A stretch of DNA of 64,000 nt, taken from assembly GCA_903959905.1 (NCBI GenBank), contig CAJBYO010000029.1, positions 1-64,000 on the forward strand, read 5' to 3'. The DNA comes from an uncultured Bacteroidales bacterium (lineage in GTDB: Bacteria; Bacteroidota; Bacteroidia; Bacteroidales; FEN-979). Below are positions 62,018-64,000 of the stretch, one piece after another; position 1 is the stretch's first letter; the number at the start of each line of letters is the position of its first letter. The position numbers and the translations under genes were made by a program. The notes under the pieces are model-generated. The model saw nothing but the letters and a program-made list of their open reading frames with translations, made no database searches and was not told the DNA's origin.

Positions 62018-64000
62018 ATGAATCCTGTTTACCTTGATTATAATGCAACCACGCCGATGGATCCGCTTGTGATTGACGCCATCAGGCCATACCTGGAGCA
62101 ATATTTTGGAAACCCGTCAAGTATGCATGCATATGGCGTTTCAGCAAAACTGGCAGTGGAAAAAGCAAGGAAGCAGGTTGCGCTCTTGCTGAATGCCCAT
62201 CCCGACGAGATTGTTTTTACCAGTGGTGGTACCGAGTCAAATAATTTCGCCATCAAAGGTGCTGCGTTTGTCAGCCGGTCGAAGGGAAACCATATCATCA
62301 CCAGCAGTATTGAACATCCGGCGGTGACTGAGGTTTGTCATTTTCTTGAAAAATTTGGATTCAACATTACCTGGCTGCCTGTCGACGCTTCAGGGATGGT
62401 TGATGCAGCCGATGTGAGGCGGGCGATCACCCCGCAAACCGTCCTGATCACTGTAATGCATGCCAACAACGAAACAGGCACCATTCAACCGGTGGACGAA
62501 ATTGGCAGCCTGGCACGGGAGCATAACATCCTGTTTCATTGCGACGCTGCACAGTCGGTCGGGAAAATCCCGGTAAACGTTCGGAAATCAGGGATTGACC
62601 TGCTTTCGGTGGCAGGACATAAGCTGTATGCCCCGAAGGGTGTGGGGGTGCTTTACATCCGCCGGGGCGTGAAACTTGAAAAGCTGATGCACGGAGCAGA
62701 TCATGAGTCAAATCTCCGGGCAGGAACCGAAAATGTGATGGAAATTGCCGGACTCGGGATGGCAGCTGAACTGGCCATGGATGCCCTGCGGCATAACACC
62801 CCGTCAATCATGAAGGACCTGCGTGATAAGCTTCACAGGGGTATTTTGGACGATATCCCGGAGGTACGGTTAAACGGCCACCCTGAAAGGCGGCTGCCCA
62901 ACACGCTGAGCCTGGGGTTCCCGGGTGTTGAAGCTGCGCTGATGCTTGATGAGATGAAGGGATTGGCTGCATCTGCAGGAGCTGCCTGCCATGCCGACCA
63001 GGCAGAAGTGTCGGGGGTGCTGTCGGCGATGAATGTTCCATGGGAGTATGCGATCGGAACTATCCGGTTTTCTGTGGGGAGGATGAGCAGTGCTGAGGAA
63101 ATTGAAGAAGCGATTCCGATAATTGTAAATGCGTATAACAGGTTGAAGGGGAGGGGAGAGAGGGCGAATTATGAATTACGAATTACGAATGACGAGTTAG
63201 GCTTTGCAGGTGATCGGGTGGAGGAACGAAGGGTGGAGATAGAAATGGAAAGTGCTGAATATCAAGTTTTAGATGACAATTATCAGGTGCTGGATGCCAA
63301 TTATCATATGCAGGGGGCTGGGGTGGAGATCAGGTTGACGGAGTACACCCATGCACTGGGGTGTGCGTGCAAGATCAGGCCACAACTGCTTGAGAAAATA
63401 CTTTCGGGCCTCCCGGGCAAAAACAACCCGGCTATCCTGGTGGGCCATGAAACGTCGGATGATGCTGCGGTATACCAGGTCAATGAGACCACTGCCATTG
63501 TTCAGACCGTCGATTTCATTCCGCCCGTGGTTGACGACCCTTATATGTATGGAGCCATCTCTGCTGCTAACGCTTTGAGCGATGTGTATGCAATGGGAGG
63601 TAAGCCCGTTTTTGCACTGAGCATCGTGGGGTTTCCCGACAGGAAACTCCCCATGGAGGTCCTGGAGCAGATACTGAAAGGTGCAAATGATAAAGTTGCA
63701 GAGGCCGGAATCCAGGTGATAGGGGGGCACAGCATTGAAGACAGCGAGCCTAAATTCGGGCTGGTCGTAACCGGGCTGGTTCACCCGGGTAGTATCCTGC
63801 GTAATTCAGGCGCACAGCCGGGCGACCGGTTGATCCTCACCAAACCCATCGGAACCGGGATCATTACAACCGCCATCAAACGGGGGCTTGCCAGCGAAAC
63901 AGCTACCAGCCAGGTGATGCAGGTGATGGCTGAACTCAACCGTGTCGCAGCAGAGGTTATGATCGGCTTCGGAGTGAATGCATGCACCGATGTGACTGGG
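62018..64000 (+). CDS. Cysteine desulfurase (NifS-like) fused to selenophosphate synthetase SelD, 3' end outside window
   Basis: One uninterrupted frame of 661 codons to the window edge. Residues 1-375 are a PLP cysteine desulfurase: VYLDYNATTPMDP, TSGGTESNNFAI, HANNETGTIQP, the PLP lysine in VAGHKLYAPKGVGVLY, and the active-Cys loop SAGAACHAD. Residues about 376-425 are a low-complexity linker (ANYELRITNDEL...). From 426 SelD begins: EIRLTEYTHALGCACK keeps the catalytic Cys and Lys of GCGCK, and VQTVDFIPPVVDDPYMYG and GGKPVFALSIVGFP follow. The NifS half would deliver selenium from cysteine or selenocysteine to the SelD half, which makes selenophosphate for SelU. The selenium protein residue is Cys, not Sec. 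Confidence 0.92.
   Translation, partial: MNPVYLDYNATTPMDPLVIDAIRPYLEQYFGNPSSMHAYGVSAKLAVEKARKQVALLLNAHPDEIVFTSGGTESNNFAIKGAAFVSRSKGNHIITSSIEHPAVTEVCHFLEKFGFNITWLPVDASGMVDAADVRRAITPQTVLITVMHANNETGTIQPVDEIGSLAREHNILFHCDAAQSVGKIPVNVRKSGIDLLSVAGHKLYAPKGVGVLYIRRGVKLEKLMHGADHESNLRAGTENVMEIAGLGMAAELAMDALRHNTPSIMKDLRDKLHRGILDDIPEVRLNGHPERRLPNTLSLGFPGVEAALMLDEMKGLAASAGAACHADQAEVSGVLSAMNVPWEYAIGTIRFSVGRMSSAEEIEEAIPIIVNAYNRLKGRGERANYELRITNDELGFAGDRVEERRVEIEMESAEYQVLDDNYQVLDANYHMQGAGVEIRLTEYTHALGCACKIRPQLLEKILSGLPGKNNPAILVGHETSDDAAVYQVNETTAIVQTVDFIPPVVDDPYMYGAISAANALSDVYAMGGKPVFALSIVGFPDRKLPMEVLEQILKGANDKVAEAGIQVIGGHSIEDSEPKFGLVVTGLVHPGSILRNSGAQPGDRLILTKPIGTGIITTAIKRGLASETATSQVMQVMAELNRVAAEVMIGFGVNACTDVTG
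63163..63200. repeat. AATTACGAATTATGA-type repeat inside the NifS-SelD linker
   Basis: AATTATGAATTACG, AATTACGAATGACG and AGTTAG in tandem. This looks like the intergenic repeats elsewhere in the window (TGACGAAT and TACGATT words), but here it is translated in frame as NYELRITNDEL between two enzyme domains. Confidence 0.7.

Noticed and set aside
62018..64000. Selenocysteine-containing SelD
   Set aside because: The active-site position is encoded by TGT (Cys); no in-frame TGA is present.

Overview
The window looks like a chromosomal piece of a member of the Bacteroidota, probably Bacteroidales-like. It carries a type IX secretion C-terminal sorting domain, a TonB-dependent receptor with a carboxypeptidase-regulatory-like N-domain, a PorV-like outer-membrane protein, a bacterial geranylgeranylglyceryl phosphate synthase, and many upstream regions with the Bacteroidota promoter pattern TTG-N19..21-TAnnTTTG. 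Most genes from 1 to 33.8 kb lie on the minus strand.

Layout: cold-shock protein (partial), RhlE-type helicase, a GH47 mannosidase, a TolC/RND/MFP efflux operon, tRNA-Pro and tRNA-Thr, a large T9SS cargo protein, an ABC transporter pair (ATPase plus double-FtsX permease) and a GT4 glycosyltransferase (0-18 kb). From 33.8 down to 18.2 kb runs a cluster of six PQQ-like beta-propeller proteins, one NHL propeller, two Tat-type cysteine-rich proteins, a NapH-like membrane polyferredoxin, a NuoE-NuoF-ferredoxin fusion and a GltD/NuoG hybrid flavoprotein. The part from 29.7 to 18.2 kb is almost gapless and is the best candidate for an undescribed system: a membrane-associated NADH-linked redox module combined with exported propellers. 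After it come small genes, an S9 (DPP4-type) peptidase, a trypsin-like protease that loses its 3' end, an operon metH-metF-GGGP synthase, a phosphopantetheinyl transferase, adenosylhomocysteinase, a Rieske-like lipoprotein, a TonB receptor / giant secreted protein / PorV triplet, greA, a HIT hydrolase, a PurF-like amidotransferase, and a selenium pair: selU followed by a cysteine desulfurase-SelD fusion that runs off the window.

A second theme is an unusually rich set of short-period repeats at gene borders. Periods are 7 (GAATATT; TGACGGG), 8 (TGTCCGCT), 9 (AATGCAGGC), 11 (GGTCCGGTGAA) and 15 (AATGACGAATATGCG), plus about 50-bp-spaced CCATGG palindromes. Several arrays are inverted and lie between genes, like terminators. 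Others have entered coding sequence: they form parts of signal peptides, a membrane-protein linker, the linker of the NifS-SelD fusion, and in several genes the stop codon itself. All functional calls are from reading motifs; no database search was run.
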